This document shows positions 51,199 through 59,846 of a stretch of DNA of 64,000 nt, in pieces. A program made the position numbers and the translations under genes. Every line of letters starts with the position of its first letter. Positions within the stretch are counted from its first letter, which is position 1. Under the pieces are notes generated by a model. The model saw nothing but the letters and a program-made list of their open reading frames with translations. It was not told the DNA's origin and searched no databases. The DNA is from an uncultured Winogradskyella sp. (GTDB lineage Bacteria; Bacteroidota; Bacteroidia; Flavobacteriales; Flavobacteriaceae), in the NCBI RefSeq assembly GCF_947501905.1, contig NZ_CANMXL010000007.1:1-64000 (forward strand), written 5' to 3'.

Positions 51199-52600
51199 AA
51201 ACCTGCTTTCTGCAGTTTTTTTAATGACTATTACTGTCGGATTTTCTCAAGAAATTATTAAAGACGAAGTTAAAACTGAAGTAAAAGAAACTAAACGTCA
51301 AGGGAATCGTATTAAGGCGGATGGCGTTGCAGCAGTCGTTGGAGATTTTATAGTTCTTGACTCAGATGTAAATAGAAGAATTGCACAAATTAAAGCCGCT
51401 GGTGGAGATATTGGAGATATTACAAATTGCGAAATATTTGGTAGTATTCTAGAAGAAAAACTCTATGCACATCAAGCCATTCAAGATAGTATCGTTGTCA
51501 ACGAACTGCAGATTCGTTCTCAGATAGATCAACAAATTCAAGGAATTTTGGGTCAGTTTAATGGTTCTATGACTGAGATGCTTAATTTTTACAAAAAAGA
51601 TTCTGAAGATGCATTACGTGAAGAGATTTATGAAATTAACAAAAATCAATCTTTGGCCTCGCAAATGCGTAATAAAGTTTTAGAAGAAATTGAAATTACA
51701 CCTGAAGAAGTTCGTCAGTTTTATAATGATTTAAAGGAAGAAGGGTTACCAACTTTTGGTACAGAATTACAAATTGCAAACATTGTTATTATACCTGAAA
51801 TAACTGAAGCGTCTAAGCAAGTAGCTATAGACAAACTTGCTGGGTTTAAAAAGGATATTGAAGAAAACGGAGCAAGTTTCACGACTAAAGTACTCTTCTA
51901 TACAGATGATACGGCTTCTAAATCTACAGGCGGAAAGTATACGTTAAATAGAAAACGTCCTCGAATGGTAAAAGAGTTTCGAGATGTAGCATTTTCACTT
52001 CAAGAAGGAGAAATATCAGAACCTTTTGAGTCTATTTATGGCTACCATATTATTTTCCTAGAAAAGATTAGAGGACAAGAATATGATGTAAGGCATATAT
52101 TATTAAGACCAGAAATTACACCTGATGCTATTGATAAAGCAAGAAAGCAAATAGAAGATATAAGAACTAGAATTGTTGATGGTTCTGTAACGTTTGCAGA
52201 AGCTGCTCGAGAGTTTTCTGATGAGAAAGAAACTAAGTTTGAAGGTGGTCAGATGACAAACCCTACCACTCAAGATTTTAATTTTGAGTTGACTAAAATG
52301 GATCCAGAGATTTATGGACAAGTCCAAGATTTAAAGGATGGAGAGATTAGCCCTATCATCCAAGATGGCGATCGCGAAAATCCGATTAAGTTTAAAATCA
52401 TGACAGTTACTAATCGTATTGATGACCATGAAGCTGATTTTTCCAGAGATTATTTAAAAATTAAACGCTTAGCACTTCAGAACAAACATTTTGATGCCCT
52501 TGGCAAATGGCAAGAAGAGACTATTATGTCTACTTATATAAAAATCAATGGAGATTATAGAAGTTGTGATTTTAATGGTAACTGGTTAAAAAATAAATAA
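51146..52600 (+). CDS. surA: SurA-like periplasmic chaperone and peptidyl-prolyl isomerase
   Basis: The protein has 484 residues. A signal peptide (about 18-35, cleavage near TVGFSQ) is followed by an N-terminal SurA domain with GVAAVVGDFIVLDSDVNRRI. The parvulin domain follows with EYDVRHILLRPEITPDAIDK, and GGQMTNPTTQDFNFELT marks it. An earlier parvulin-like region (about 210-290) is degraded but still shows GGKYTLNRKRPRMVKEFRD. It guides outer-membrane protein assembly in the periplasm. The start may be Met1 (51146) or Met6 (51161); both lie inside the end of the previous gene. It is directly followed by a MoxR gene 3 bp later. The name is by family and operon position. Confidence 0.85.
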   Translation: MKLQRMLLRINNLKSISKNLLSAVFLMTITVGFSQEIIKDEVKTEVKETKRQGNRIKADGVAAVVGDFIVLDSDVNRRIAQIKAAGGDIGDITNCEIFGSILEEKLYAHQAIQDSIVVNELQIRSQIDQQIQGILGQFNGSMTEMLNFYKKDSEDALREEIYEINKNQSLASQMRNKVLEEIEITPEEVRQFYNDLKEEGLPTFGTELQIANIVIIPEITEASKQVAIDKLAGFKKDIEENGASFTTKVLFYTDDTASKSTGGKYTLNRKRPRMVKEFRDVAFSLQEGEISEPFESIYGYHIIFLEKIRGQEYDVRHILLRPEITPDAIDKARKQIEDIRTRIVDGSVTFAEAAREFSDEKETKFEGGQMTNPTTQDFNFELTKMDPEIYGQVQDLKDGEISPIIQDGDRENPIKFKIMTVTNRIDDHEADFSRDYLKIKRLALQNKHFDALGKWQEETIMSTYIKINGDYRSCDFNGNWLKNK

Positions 52601-52603
52601 TAT

Positions 52604-53557
52604 ATGTCAGACGTAACTGCTATTGAAAATTTTGTAAAAAAGTACAAAGCACTTAAAGAAGAAATTGCAAAAGTTATTGTCGGACAAGAAGAAGTTATAG
52701 ATCAAATATTGATATCTATATTTTCTGGCGGACATTCTTTACTTATTGGTGTTCCAGGATTGGCAAAAACGTTAATGGTTAATACTATTGCTCAAGCCCT
52801 AGGGTTAGATTTTAAACGTATTCAGTTTACACCAGATTTAATGCCAAGTGATATTTTAGGTAGTGAGATTTTAGATGAAGATCGTAAGTTTAAATTCATA
52901 AAAGGTCCAATATTTGCTAATATTATTTTAGCAGATGAGATTAATAGAACGCCGCCAAAAACTCAAGCTGCTTTACTTGAGGCAATGCAAGAGCGTGCAG
53001 TTACTGTTGCGGGACATCAATATAAATTACAATTGCCTTATTTTGTTTTGGCAACCCAGAATCCAATTGAGCAAGAAGGAACCTATCCTTTGCCAGAAGC
53101 ACAACTAGATCGCTTTATGTTTGCAATTAACTTGGATTATCCTTCGTTTCAAGAGGAAGTTGATGTTGTAAAAGCAACAACTACTGACGTTCAAGTTTCT
53201 GTTAATTCATTATTTATAGCTCAAGAGATTATAGATTTTCAAAATGTAATACGTCGTATTCCAGTAGCAGATAATGTTATAGAGTATGCAGTAACTATGG
53301 TTGGTAAAACAAGACCTAATAGTACAGCTGCAACTGACTTAGTTAAGGAATTTGTAGATTGGGGCGCAGGTCCAAGAGCTTCTCAAAATCTTATTTTAGC
53401 TGCAAAGACATATGCAGCTACAAAAGGAAAATTTTCTCCAGATGCCGAAGATATTCAAGCTGTAGCGACATCTATATTACGCCATAGAGTCATCAAAAAC
53501 TATAAGGCTGAAGCTGAAGGCGTAACTGACGAAGCAGTTATTAAGAGTTTGTTTTAA
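52604..53557 (+). CDS. Second MoxR-family AAA+ ATPase
   Basis: The protein has 317 residues. Walker A GVPGLAKT is at 49-56, Walker B is ILADEINR, sensor-1 is in ATQNPIEQEGTYPLPEAQLD, and the C-terminal lid has the usual R-A-S at DWGAGPRASQNLILAAK. It has no Q-rich tail, unlike the MoxR at 4948-6009. It begins 3 bp after surA, so it belongs to the envelope-folding operon, but no DUF58 or vWA partner follows within the window; the next gene, aconitase, is 264 bp away. It could work with the BatA/DUF58 set encoded elsewhere. The name MoxR is sure; the client is not known. Confidence 0.92.
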   Translation: MSDVTAIENFVKKYKALKEEIAKVIVGQEEVIDQILISIFSGGHSLLIGVPGLAKTLMVNTIAQALGLDFKRIQFTPDLMPSDILGSEILDEDRKFKFIKGPIFANIILADEINRTPPKTQAALLEAMQERAVTVAGHQYKLQLPYFVLATQNPIEQEGTYPLPEAQLDRFMFAINLDYPSFQEEVDVVKATTTDVQVSVNSLFIAQEIIDFQNVIRRIPVADNVIEYAVTMVGKTRPNSTAATDLVKEFVDWGAGPRASQNLILAAKTYAATKGKFSPDAEDIQAVATSILRHRVIKNYKAEAEGVTDEAVIKSLF

Positions 53558-53774
53558 AATTTTTCAATTCAACTTTTCTGTTTTTTAGTTTTTCTGATAG
53601 CTAGACTATAAAAAGAAAGTGTCTAATAGCTAATCCACAATTGTTAACTTATTAAATTATTAACCATAAAATTGAATTTTATTCAATTTATGTATAGATT
53701 TATTGCTCTACATTGAATTATTTTCAATGATTATTCAATTCTATTACATATTTTTAAAAATGCTTTAAAATTTG

Positions 53775-53782
53775 TAATTTTG
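53775..53782 (+). promoter_or_regulatory. Possible -7 element of the aconitase gene
   Basis: TAATTTTG matches TAnnTTTG, 39 bp upstream of the ATG at 53822. No -33 box at the expected distance. Confidence 0.4.
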
Positions 53783-53821
53783 TGCTGCTAAAAATTAATT
53801 ATCAACCTTTAAAAATACTAT

Positions 53822-56089
53822 ATGGCTTTTGACATTGATATGATTAAAAAGGTTTATGCTAACATGACAGAGCGCGTAGATGCTGCTAGAGATATTGTTG
53901 GTAAACCATTAACTCTTTCTGAAAAAATATTATACGCTCACTTATGGGATGGAAAACCTACTAATGCCTTTTCAAGAGGTAAAGACTATGTGGATTTTGC
54001 CCCAGACCGTGTTGCTTGCCAAGATGCAACAGCACAGATGGCACTATTGCAATTTATGCAAGCTGGAAAACCTAAAGTAGCCGTGCCAACAACAGTACAC
54101 TGTGATCATTTAATTCAAGCAAAAGATGGTGCAGCAACAGATTTAAAAAATGCGAATAGTACAAGTAGTGAGGTTTTTAATTTTTTAGAATCTGTATCAA
54201 ATAAGTATGGTATTGGTTTTTGGAAACCAGGCGCTGGTATTATTCATCAAGTAGTACTAGAAAATTATGCATTTCCAGGTGGAATGATGATTGGTACTGA
54301 TTCTCACACTGTAAATGCAGGTGGATTAGGGATGGTAGCTATTGGTGTTGGTGGTGCAGATGCTGTAGATGTTATGGCTGGTATGGCATGGGAACTTAAA
54401 TTCCCTAAGTTGATTGGGGTAAAGTTAACAGGTAAATTATCTGGTTGGACAGCACCAAAAGATGTAATTTTAAAGGTTGCTGAAATTTTGACTGTAAAAG
54501 GCGGAACAGGAGCTATTGTAGAATATTTTGGACCTGGAGCAACAGGAATGTCATGTACCGGAAAAGGTACTATTTGTAATATGGGTGCCGAAATTGGTGC
54601 AACGACTTCTACATTTGGTTATGATGAATCTATGGAGCGTTATTTACGTGCAACAGATAGAGCAGACGTAGCAGATGCTGCAAACCAAGTTAAAGATTAT
54701 TTAACTGCAGATGCAGAAGTTTATACAAATCCTGAACAGTATTTTGACCAAGTTATAGAAATTAATCTTTCTGAATTAGGCCCATTATTAAATGGTCCAT
54801 TTACACCAGATTTATCTACATCTGTAGGTAGCGAAATGACTGAAAAGGCTACAACAAATGATTGGCCACTTCAAGTTGAATGGGGATTAATAGGGTCTTG
54901 TACAAATTCTTCTTATGAAGATTTGTCTAGAGCTTCATCTATTGCACAACAAGCCATAGATAAAGGCTTAAAAATGAAAGCTGAGCTTGGTATTAACCCA
55001 GGTTCTGAGCAAGTACGTTACACTGCTGAACGCGATGGTATTTTAGGAATTTTCGAAAACTTAGATGCAAAGATATTTACAAACGCTTGTGGTCCTTGTA
55101 TTGGACAATGGGCAAGATATAGTGATCCAAAAAATGCACCAAAAAATAGTATAGTACATTCATTTAATAGAAACTTTGCGAAGCGTGCAGATGGTAACCC
55201 AAATACACATGCCTTTGTAGCTTCTCCCGAGTTAACTGCTGCAATTGCTGTAGCTGGTCGTTTAGATTTTAATCCATTAACTGATAAGTTAATCAATGAA
55301 AATGGAGAAGAGGTTATGTTCGATGAGCCAACAGGTTGGGAACTGCCTCCAAAAGGATTTGATGTTAAAGACAATGGCTATTTAGAGCCAGTTGCAGATG
55401 GAAGTGGAGTAAAGGTGACAGTAAACCCTACGTCTGAGCGTTTGCAATTACTAACCCCATTTACACCTATTGAAGGTAATATTTCAGGGGCTAAATTATT
55501 AATTAAGGCATTTGGTAAGTGTACAACCGATCATATCTCTATGGCAGGACCATGGTTGCGTTTCAGAGGACATCTAGATAACATTGCTAATAACACATTA
55601 ATAGGTGCTGTTAACGCTTTTAATAAGAAAACAAACTTTGTTAAGAATCAATTAACTGGTGATTATGCAGGAGTACCTGATACACAGCGAGAATATAAGA
55701 AAAATGGTATTTGGTCTGTAGTTGTTGGAGATCATAATTATGGAGAAGGTTCTTCTAGAGAGCATGCGGCTATGCAGCCACGTCACTTAGGTGTAGCTGC
55801 TGTTATAGTAAAATCCTTTGCACGTATTCACGAAACTAATCTTAAAAAGCAAGGTATGTTAGGGTTAACGTTTGCAAACGAGGCTGATTATGATTTAATT
55901 CAAGAAGACGATACGTTTAACTTCGTCGATTTAGATGCATTTGCGCCTGGAAGACAATTGACTTTAGAGATTGTACATACTGATGGCAGTTCTGATACTA
56001 TTAAGTTAAACCACACTTATAACGATTCTCAAATTGAATGGTATCATGAAGGTTCTGCGTTAAACCTAATTAAAAAGCAGAATGCTTAA
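53822..56089 (+). CDS. acn: Aconitate hydratase
   Basis: The protein has 755 residues. The iron-sulfur ligands are visible in [10 protein letters not shown] and [10 protein letters not shown], together with [20 protein letters not shown], typical of aconitases. The C-terminal swivel domain has [20 protein letters not shown], also a family signature. The size and domain order match the mitochondrial-type aconitase found in Bacteroidota, not AcnB. It converts citrate to isocitrate in the TCA cycle. The gene is single and ends in a strong terminator (56112-56141). Confidence 0.95.
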   Translation: MAFDIDMIKKVYANMTERVDAARDIVGKPLTLSEKILYAHLWDGKPTNAFSRGKDYVDFAPDRVACQDATAQMALLQFMQAGKPKVAVPTTVHCDHLIQAKDGAATDLKNANSTSSEVFNFLESVSNKYGIGFWKPGAGIIHQVVLENYAFPGGMMIGTDSHTVNAGGLGMVAIGVGGADAVDVMAGMAWELKFPKLIGVKLTGKLSGWTAPKDVILKVAEILTVKGGTGAIVEYFGPGATGMSCTGKGTICNMGAEIGATTSTFGYDESMERYLRATDRADVADAANQVKDYLTADAEVYTNPEQYFDQVIEINLSELGPLLNGPFTPDLSTSVGSEMTEKATTNDWPLQVEWGLIGSCTNSSYEDLSRASSIAQQAIDKGLKMKAELGINPGSEQVRYTAERDGILGIFENLDAKIFTNACGPCIGQWARYSDPKNAPKNSIVHSFNRNFAKRADGNPNTHAFVASPELTAAIAVAGRLDFNPLTDKLINENGEEVMFDEPTGWELPPKGFDVKDNGYLEPVADGSGVKVTVNPTSERLQLLTPFTPIEGNISGAKLLIKAFGKCTTDHISMAGPWLRFRGHLDNIANNTLIGAVNAFNKKTNFVKNQLTGDYAGVPDTQREYKKNGIWSVVVGDHNYGEGSSREHAAMQPRHLGVAAVIVKSFARIHETNLKKQGMLGLTFANEADYDLIQEDDTFNFVDLDAFAPGRQLTLEIVHTDGSSDTIKLNHTYNDSQIEWYHEGSALNLIKKQNA

Positions 56090-56111
56090 TTAAATATCAT
56101 ATAAGAATATG

Positions 56112-56141
56112 AAAAGGCTTTGATGAAAATCAAAGCCTTTT
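56112..56141 (+). terminator. Terminator of the aconitase gene
   Basis: aaaaggctttga / tcaaagcctttt with a 6-base loop, followed by T-rich sequence; perfect 12-bp stem. Confidence 0.85.
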
Positions 56142-56167
56142 TTGTTTAATGTTTTGGAGCTACTTTA

Positions 56168-56545
56168 TTAATACATCGTATTTCCATTTGCAGAACTCTC
56201 AGGAATCTCTTGCATAGCATCCCAATGCTCTATGATTTTTCCGTTTGCGTCAAACTTAAAAAAATCCATAGTTACATATTCTTGATTTCCAGGCCAAGTT
56301 TGATGAGTGTGTAAGGCAACCAAATCACCTTCAGCTATAGCTCTAACAAATTCAATTGACTTATTTGGATATTCATTTTGCATGCGCTCAAAATATGCAA
56401 TAAACGGCTGCTTACCATCACCAACTAATGGGTTATGCTGTATATAGTCATCACCAACAAATAACTCAACTGCTTTTTTTGGATTACCTTCATATGCCAT
56501 TTTGTAAAATGCAATAGCATTTTGTTTGTTTTGATTTAAAGTCAT
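56168..56545 (-). CDS. SnoaL-like / NTF2-fold protein
   Basis: The protein has 125 residues with no signal. It shows the SnoaL-like NTF2 pattern: AIAFYKMAYEGNPKKAVELF, then DDYIQHNPLVGDGKQPFIAY and VALHTHQTWPGNQEYVTMDFFKFDA. A His and Asp near the end (IIEHWDAMQEIP) are typical of the polyketide-cyclase-like group. It is cytosolic. Many such proteins are isomerases, hydrolases or simply ligand binders. It is a single gene in a gap between two strong hairpins. The substrate is unknown. Confidence 0.85.
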   Translation of the reverse strand: MTLNQNKQNAIAFYKMAYEGNPKKAVELFVGDDYIQHNPLVGDGKQPFIAYFERMQNEYPNKSIEFVRAIAEGDLVALHTHQTWPGNQEYVTMDFFKFDANGKIIEHWDAMQEIPESSANGNTMY

Positions 56546-56585
56546 AATTATATCTTTCTAAGTTAAAAGTAATAATTACTCACAA

Positions 56586-56615
56586 AAAAAGCCTTTCTAA
56601 TTAGAAAGGCTTTTT
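56586..56615 (-). terminator. Terminator of rpsT
   Basis: A fully self-complementary 30-bp hairpin (aaaaagcctttct, aatt, agaaaggcttttt), lying 23 bp after the rpsT stop on the minus strand. Confidence 0.85.
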
Positions 56616-56637
56616 GAATATCGTAAAAGTATATTAA

Positions 56638-56889
56638 CTATAATGCAGCAACGTGCTTAGTTAATTGAGATTTTAAGTTACCAGCTTTATTAGCATGAAT
56701 AACATTTTTCTTTGCTAACTTATCAATCATACCAACAACAGTAGGTAACATTGCTTGTGCTTCTTTAGCATTAGTTAGCTCACGTAATTTTTTGATAGCG
56801 TTACGTGTAGTTTTATGCTGGTATCTGTTCAGCACACGTCTCTTTTCGTTACTTCTAATTCTTTTTAATGCTGACTTATGATTTGCCAT
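56638..56889 (-). CDS. rpsT: 30S ribosomal protein S20
   Basis: The protein has 83 residues: [20 protein letters not shown], then [15 protein letters not shown], and [16 protein letters not shown] near the end. The highly basic all-helical sequence and the Asn-His-Lys-Ser-Ala start are those of S20 of the 30S subunit. It starts 25 bp after tRNA-Glu on the same strand. A promoter upstream of the tRNA (57074-57103) probably drives both. S20 often represses its own translation, but nothing here shows that. Confidence 0.95.
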   Translation of the reverse strand: MANHKSALKRIRSNEKRRVLNRYQHKTTRNAIKKLRELTNAKEAQAMLPTVVGMIDKLAKKNVIHANKAGNLKSQLTKHVAAL

Positions 56890-56914
56890 GTCTATTATTT
56901 TTATTAAAAAATTG

Positions 56915-56986
56915 TAGCCCGTAGGGGAATCGAACCCCTCTTACCAGGATGAAAACCTGGCGTCCTAGCCGATAGACGAACGGGCC
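56915..56986 (-). tRNA. tRNA-Glu (anticodon TTC)
   Basis: The 72-nt gene on the minus strand begins GGCCCGT, and its acceptor pairs with ACGGGCT plus discriminator A. The anticodon arm is CCAGG-TTTTCAT-CCTGG, giving anticodon TTC (at 56951-56953). The T arm has GGGTTCGATTCCCC. It lies 25 bp upstream of rpsT and is probably co-transcribed with it, to be cut out by RNase P and the 3' nucleases. CCA is not encoded. Confidence 0.97.
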
Positions 56987-57073
56987 ATTTATATTCAGAT
57001 TTTTAAAGCAATTTTAAAGGCTCTAAAAATCAATTTAAAATTTAAATGAACAACAATGTTTCCATTGCGGATG

Positions 57074-57103
57074 CAAAAATACAACTATTTTTAAATGTTG
57101 CAA
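57074..57103 (-). promoter_or_regulatory. Predicted promoter of tRNA-Glu and rpsT
   Basis: On the minus strand TTG (57101-57103), 19 bp, then TATTTTTG (57074-57081). It is about 90 bp in front of the tRNA and fits the Bacteroidota consensus. Confidence 0.7.
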
Positions 57104-57130
57104 CACCAAAGCAATTTTTTTTAAAAAAAA

Positions 57131-58609
57131 TTAATATGCTTTAGCAAAGAGCACACGTTGCTTTGATGTATTACCTGTATAAATACAATTTCCTTCTTCT
57201 ATTTTACTATCATAAGGGATGCATCTAATAGTTGCTTTTGTAAGCTCTTTTATTTTGTTTTCAGTTTCTGCAGTACCATCCCAATGTGCAGAAACAAAAC
57301 CAGTTTTAGTCTCGAGAATAGTTTTAAAAGTTTCAAAGTCTTCAACTTCAGTAATGTGATTGTCTCTAAACGTTTGGGCTTTATTAAACAAATCCTCTTG
57401 AATTGTTTTTAGTAAGTCTGATATTCTATCTTCTATACCTTCAATTGAAACAACCTCTTTAGTTAAGGTATCACGTCTAGCTAATTCTACAGTTCCATTT
57501 TCTAAATCTTTTGGTCCAATTGCAATACGTAATGGAACACCTTGTAATTCGTGTTGCGCAAATTTTGCACCAGGTCTGAAAGTATCCCTATCATCAAACT
57601 TAACAGTTATATTTTTTGCTTCTAAATCAGATTTAACTTTTGATACGACTTCTTTGATAGCTTCAAATTGTTCATCGCTTCTATATATAGGTACAATAAC
57701 AACTTGATTTGGAGCCAAGTTTGGAGGCAATACCAACCCTTGATCATCACTATGTGTCATGATTAACGCACCCATCAGTCTAGTAGAAACACCCCATGAT
57801 GTCGCCCAAACGTGGTCTTGTTTACCTTCTTTATTTGTGAATTTAACATCAAAAGCTTTCGCAAAGTTCTGACCTAAAAAGTGAGATGTACCTGCCTGTA
57901 ACGCTTTCCCGTCTTGCATTAAAGCTTCTATACAATGGGTGTCAATAGCACCAGCAAAGCGTTCACTTTCAGTCTTAACACCTTTTATTACCGGGATAGC
58001 CATAAAATTTTCGGCAAAATCAGCATATACTGTATTCATTTGTTCAGTTTCTGCAATAGCTTCTGCTTCAGTAGCATGTGCGGTATGACCTTCTTGCCAT
58101 AAAAATTCGGCAGTACGTAAAAATAAGCGTGTACGCATTTCCCAACGAACAACATTTGCCCATTGATTAATTAATATTGGTAAATCTCTATAGCTTTGTA
58201 TCCAACCTTTGTATGTATTCCATATAATGGCTTCACTCGTTGGTCTAACTACAAGTTCTTCTTCTAATTTAGCATCTGGGTCGACTCTTAACTTCCCTTC
58301 ATTATCAGGGTCGTTTTGTAATCTATAATGTGTAACTACAGCACATTCTTTTGCAAATCCTTCAGCATTTTTTTCTTCAGCTTCAAACAAACTCTTAGGC
58401 ACAAAAAGAGGGAAATATGCATTTTGATGTCCAGTTGCTTTGAACATTTTATCTAATTCAGCTTGCATTTTTTCCCAAATTGCATAGCCATAAGGCTTGA
58501 TAACCATACAACCTCTAACAGCTGAGTTTTCAGCTAAATCAGCTTTTACAACCAATTCGTTATACCATTTTGAATAATCTTCTGCTCTTTTCGTAAGATT
58601 TTTGCTCAT
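57131..58609 (-). CDS. proS: Prolyl-tRNA synthetase (short, archaeal/eukaryotic-like type)
   Basis: The protein has 492 residues. The class II motifs appear as [15 protein letters not shown] (motif 1 region), [20 protein letters not shown] (motif 2) and [20 protein letters not shown] (motif 3). The anticodon-binding domain follows with [11 protein letters not shown]. There is no editing insertion between motifs 2 and 3, so this is the short ProS type with a C-terminal extension, common in Bacteroidota. It charges tRNA-Pro. It is a single gene on the minus strand, upstream of tRNA-Glu and rpsT by about 145 bp. Confidence 0.95.
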   Translation of the reverse strand: MSKNLTKRAEDYSKWYNELVVKADLAENSAVRGCMVIKPYGYAIWEKMQAELDKMFKATGHQNAYFPLFVPKSLFEAEEKNAEGFAKECAVVTHYRLQNDPDNEGKLRVDPDAKLEEELVVRPTSEAIIWNTYKGWIQSYRDLPILINQWANVVRWEMRTRLFLRTAEFLWQEGHTAHATEAEAIAETEQMNTVYADFAENFMAIPVIKGVKTESERFAGAIDTHCIEALMQDGKALQAGTSHFLGQNFAKAFDVKFTNKEGKQDHVWATSWGVSTRLMGALIMTHSDDQGLVLPPNLAPNQVVIVPIYRSDEQFEAIKEVVSKVKSDLEAKNITVKFDDRDTFRPGAKFAQHELQGVPLRIAIGPKDLENGTVELARRDTLTKEVVSIEGIEDRISDLLKTIQEDLFNKAQTFRDNHITEVEDFETFKTILETKTGFVSAHWDGTAETENKIKELTKATIRCIPYDSKIEEGNCIYTGNTSKQRVLFAKAY

Positions 58610-58673
58610 TCTCTGTTATTTGGCACAAATATTGTGACTATGTTAAATAAAAAAATAGTAGGGCAAAACTAAC

Positions 58674-58681
58674 TATTTTTG
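58674..58681 (+). promoter_or_regulatory. Possible -7 element of the Trp/Gly/Arg-rich lipoprotein gene
   Basis: TATTTTTG matches TAnnTTTG, 30 bp upstream of the ATG at 58712. No -33 box at the expected distance. Confidence 0.45.
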
Positions 58682-58711
58682 TAAAGTTCAACAATTTAAA
58701 TCATCATAGAT

Positions 58712-59815
58712 ATGCGATTTACTTCTACACTCAAAAAATTAACAGCACCATTTATGGCATTAGGAGCAATTTTAATGCTTTTTTCATGCGGTGCATATCA
58801 ATACGTTGGATATGATAATGATGGAATCTACAGTTCCGATGAAGTTGTTGTAGAAGTAGATGATGCATCTAATAGTAGAGCAAATTCTGAATACTACACC
58901 AATTATTTTGCTGAAACATCTGAAAAATTACAATCTATAGAAGAAGAATCTGAGATTTTTACAGATATTGACTCCTATAGTAGTGGAGAGGAAGTTAACG
59001 AAGAAGTTGTTTTAGAAGGAAATTATGGTGGTTGGGGTCAAGTTAATGATCAAGTTATTGTAAATTTCTATAATACCGGTTGGAACAATTGGGGTTGGAA
59101 TGACCCATGGTTATGGAATGGTGGTTTTGGCTGGGGCTGGAACAATTGGGGCTGGAACAGATGGAATAGATGGGGTGGATTTGGATTTGGTTATGGCTGG
59201 GGCTGGAACAATCCGTTTTATTGTCCTCCAGGATTTGGCTGGGGCTGGAACAATTTTGGTTATGGCCGCTTTGGTGGTTATTATGGTAATAGTTTTGCAT
59301 ATAATAGAGGAAGACGTGGGGCGGTTTATGGTAGAAGAAATTCTGCATTAAATAGTAGGTCTATTGCACAATTAGATAGAAGGACTTTAAGTAGAAGAGG
59401 AAACTCTGTTTCTAGAAGAATAGCATCTAATAATGCAAATACAAGAACCGTTAGAAGAAATGCAGATGGAACAATAGCAAGACCAAGAACTACAACTGGC
59501 ACTAGACCAAGAAGAACTATAAGTAATCCTCGTATACGTAATGGTAACGGAACTACAACTAGACCTTCAAGAGGTACTATTTCAAGACCTAGAGGTACAA
59601 CAACTAGACCTTCACGTGGCACCACAACAAGACCATCTAGAGGTACAACAACTAGACCTTCACGTGGCACTACTACAAGACCATCTAGAGGCACTACTAT
59701 AAGAAGATCAAGTAGCCCTTCTCGTTCGTCAGGAAGTGTACGTTCGAGTGGCGGTTCACGTTCATCTGGAGGTTCACGTTCTTCAGGAAGTTCTAGAGGA
59801 GGTAGAAGAGGATAA
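58712..59815 (+). CDS. Low-complexity Trp/Gly/Asn- and Arg/Ser/Thr-rich lipoprotein
   Basis: The protein has 367 residues. The signal ends in lipobox LFSC (Cys26). An acidic region (about 30-105) precedes a Trp/Gly/Asn-rich stretch (about 105-195) with three copies of GWGWNN. A basic Arg/Ser/Thr/Pro-rich half follows, containing four tandem TTTRPSRG octapeptides (59597-59692), and the tail is Gly/Ser/Arg-rich. The opposite charges of the two halves suggest binding to polyanions such as surface polysaccharide, but that is inference. It is followed after 31 bp by an outer-membrane barrel gene, so they may be one operon. Gene and start are clear; function is unknown. Confidence 0.78.
   Translation: MRFTSTLKKLTAPFMALGAILMLFSCGAYQYVGYDNDGIYSSDEVVVEVDDASNSRANSEYYTNYFAETSEKLQSIEEESEIFTDIDSYSSGEEVNEEVVLEGNYGGWGQVNDQVIVNFYNTGWNNWGWNDPWLWNGGFGWGWNNWGWNRWNRWGGFGFGYGWGWNNPFYCPPGFGWGWNNFGYGRFGGYYGNSFAYNRGRRGAVYGRRNSALNSRSIAQLDRRTLSRRGNSVSRRIASNNANTRTVRRNADGTIARPRTTTGTRPRRTISNPRIRNGNGTTTRPSRGTISRPRGTTTRPSRGTTTRPSRGTTTRPSRGTTTRPSRGTTIRRSSSPSRSSGSVRSSGGSRSSGGSRSSGSSRGGRRG
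59594..59692 (+). repeat. In-frame tandem repeat coding for TTTRPSRG
   Basis: Four 24-bp units encode TTTRPSRG. They also form a 48-bp higher-order duplication (59594-59641 and 59642-59689) with only about two base differences, a sign of recent duplication or slippage. Confidence 0.85.
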
Positions 59816-59846
59816 TTCAAACGATAATTTACTTTAAATATATATT

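Noticed and set aside
55018..55374. 118-codon minus-strand frame inside the aconitase gene
   Set aside because: Antisense to conserved aconitase sequence; no independent support.
59594..59692. Regular 24-bp repeats considered as a CRISPR-like array
   Set aside because: The repeats are directly adjacent, in frame and coding, with no unique spacers and no cas genes.
59326..59820. A 164-codon minus-strand open frame (and smaller ones at 59055-59348 and 59100-59351)
   Set aside because: They are shadows of the low-complexity lipoprotein gene; their composition (poly-Leu/Val/Pro patterns) mirrors the RPSRG and GWGW repeats on the other strand.
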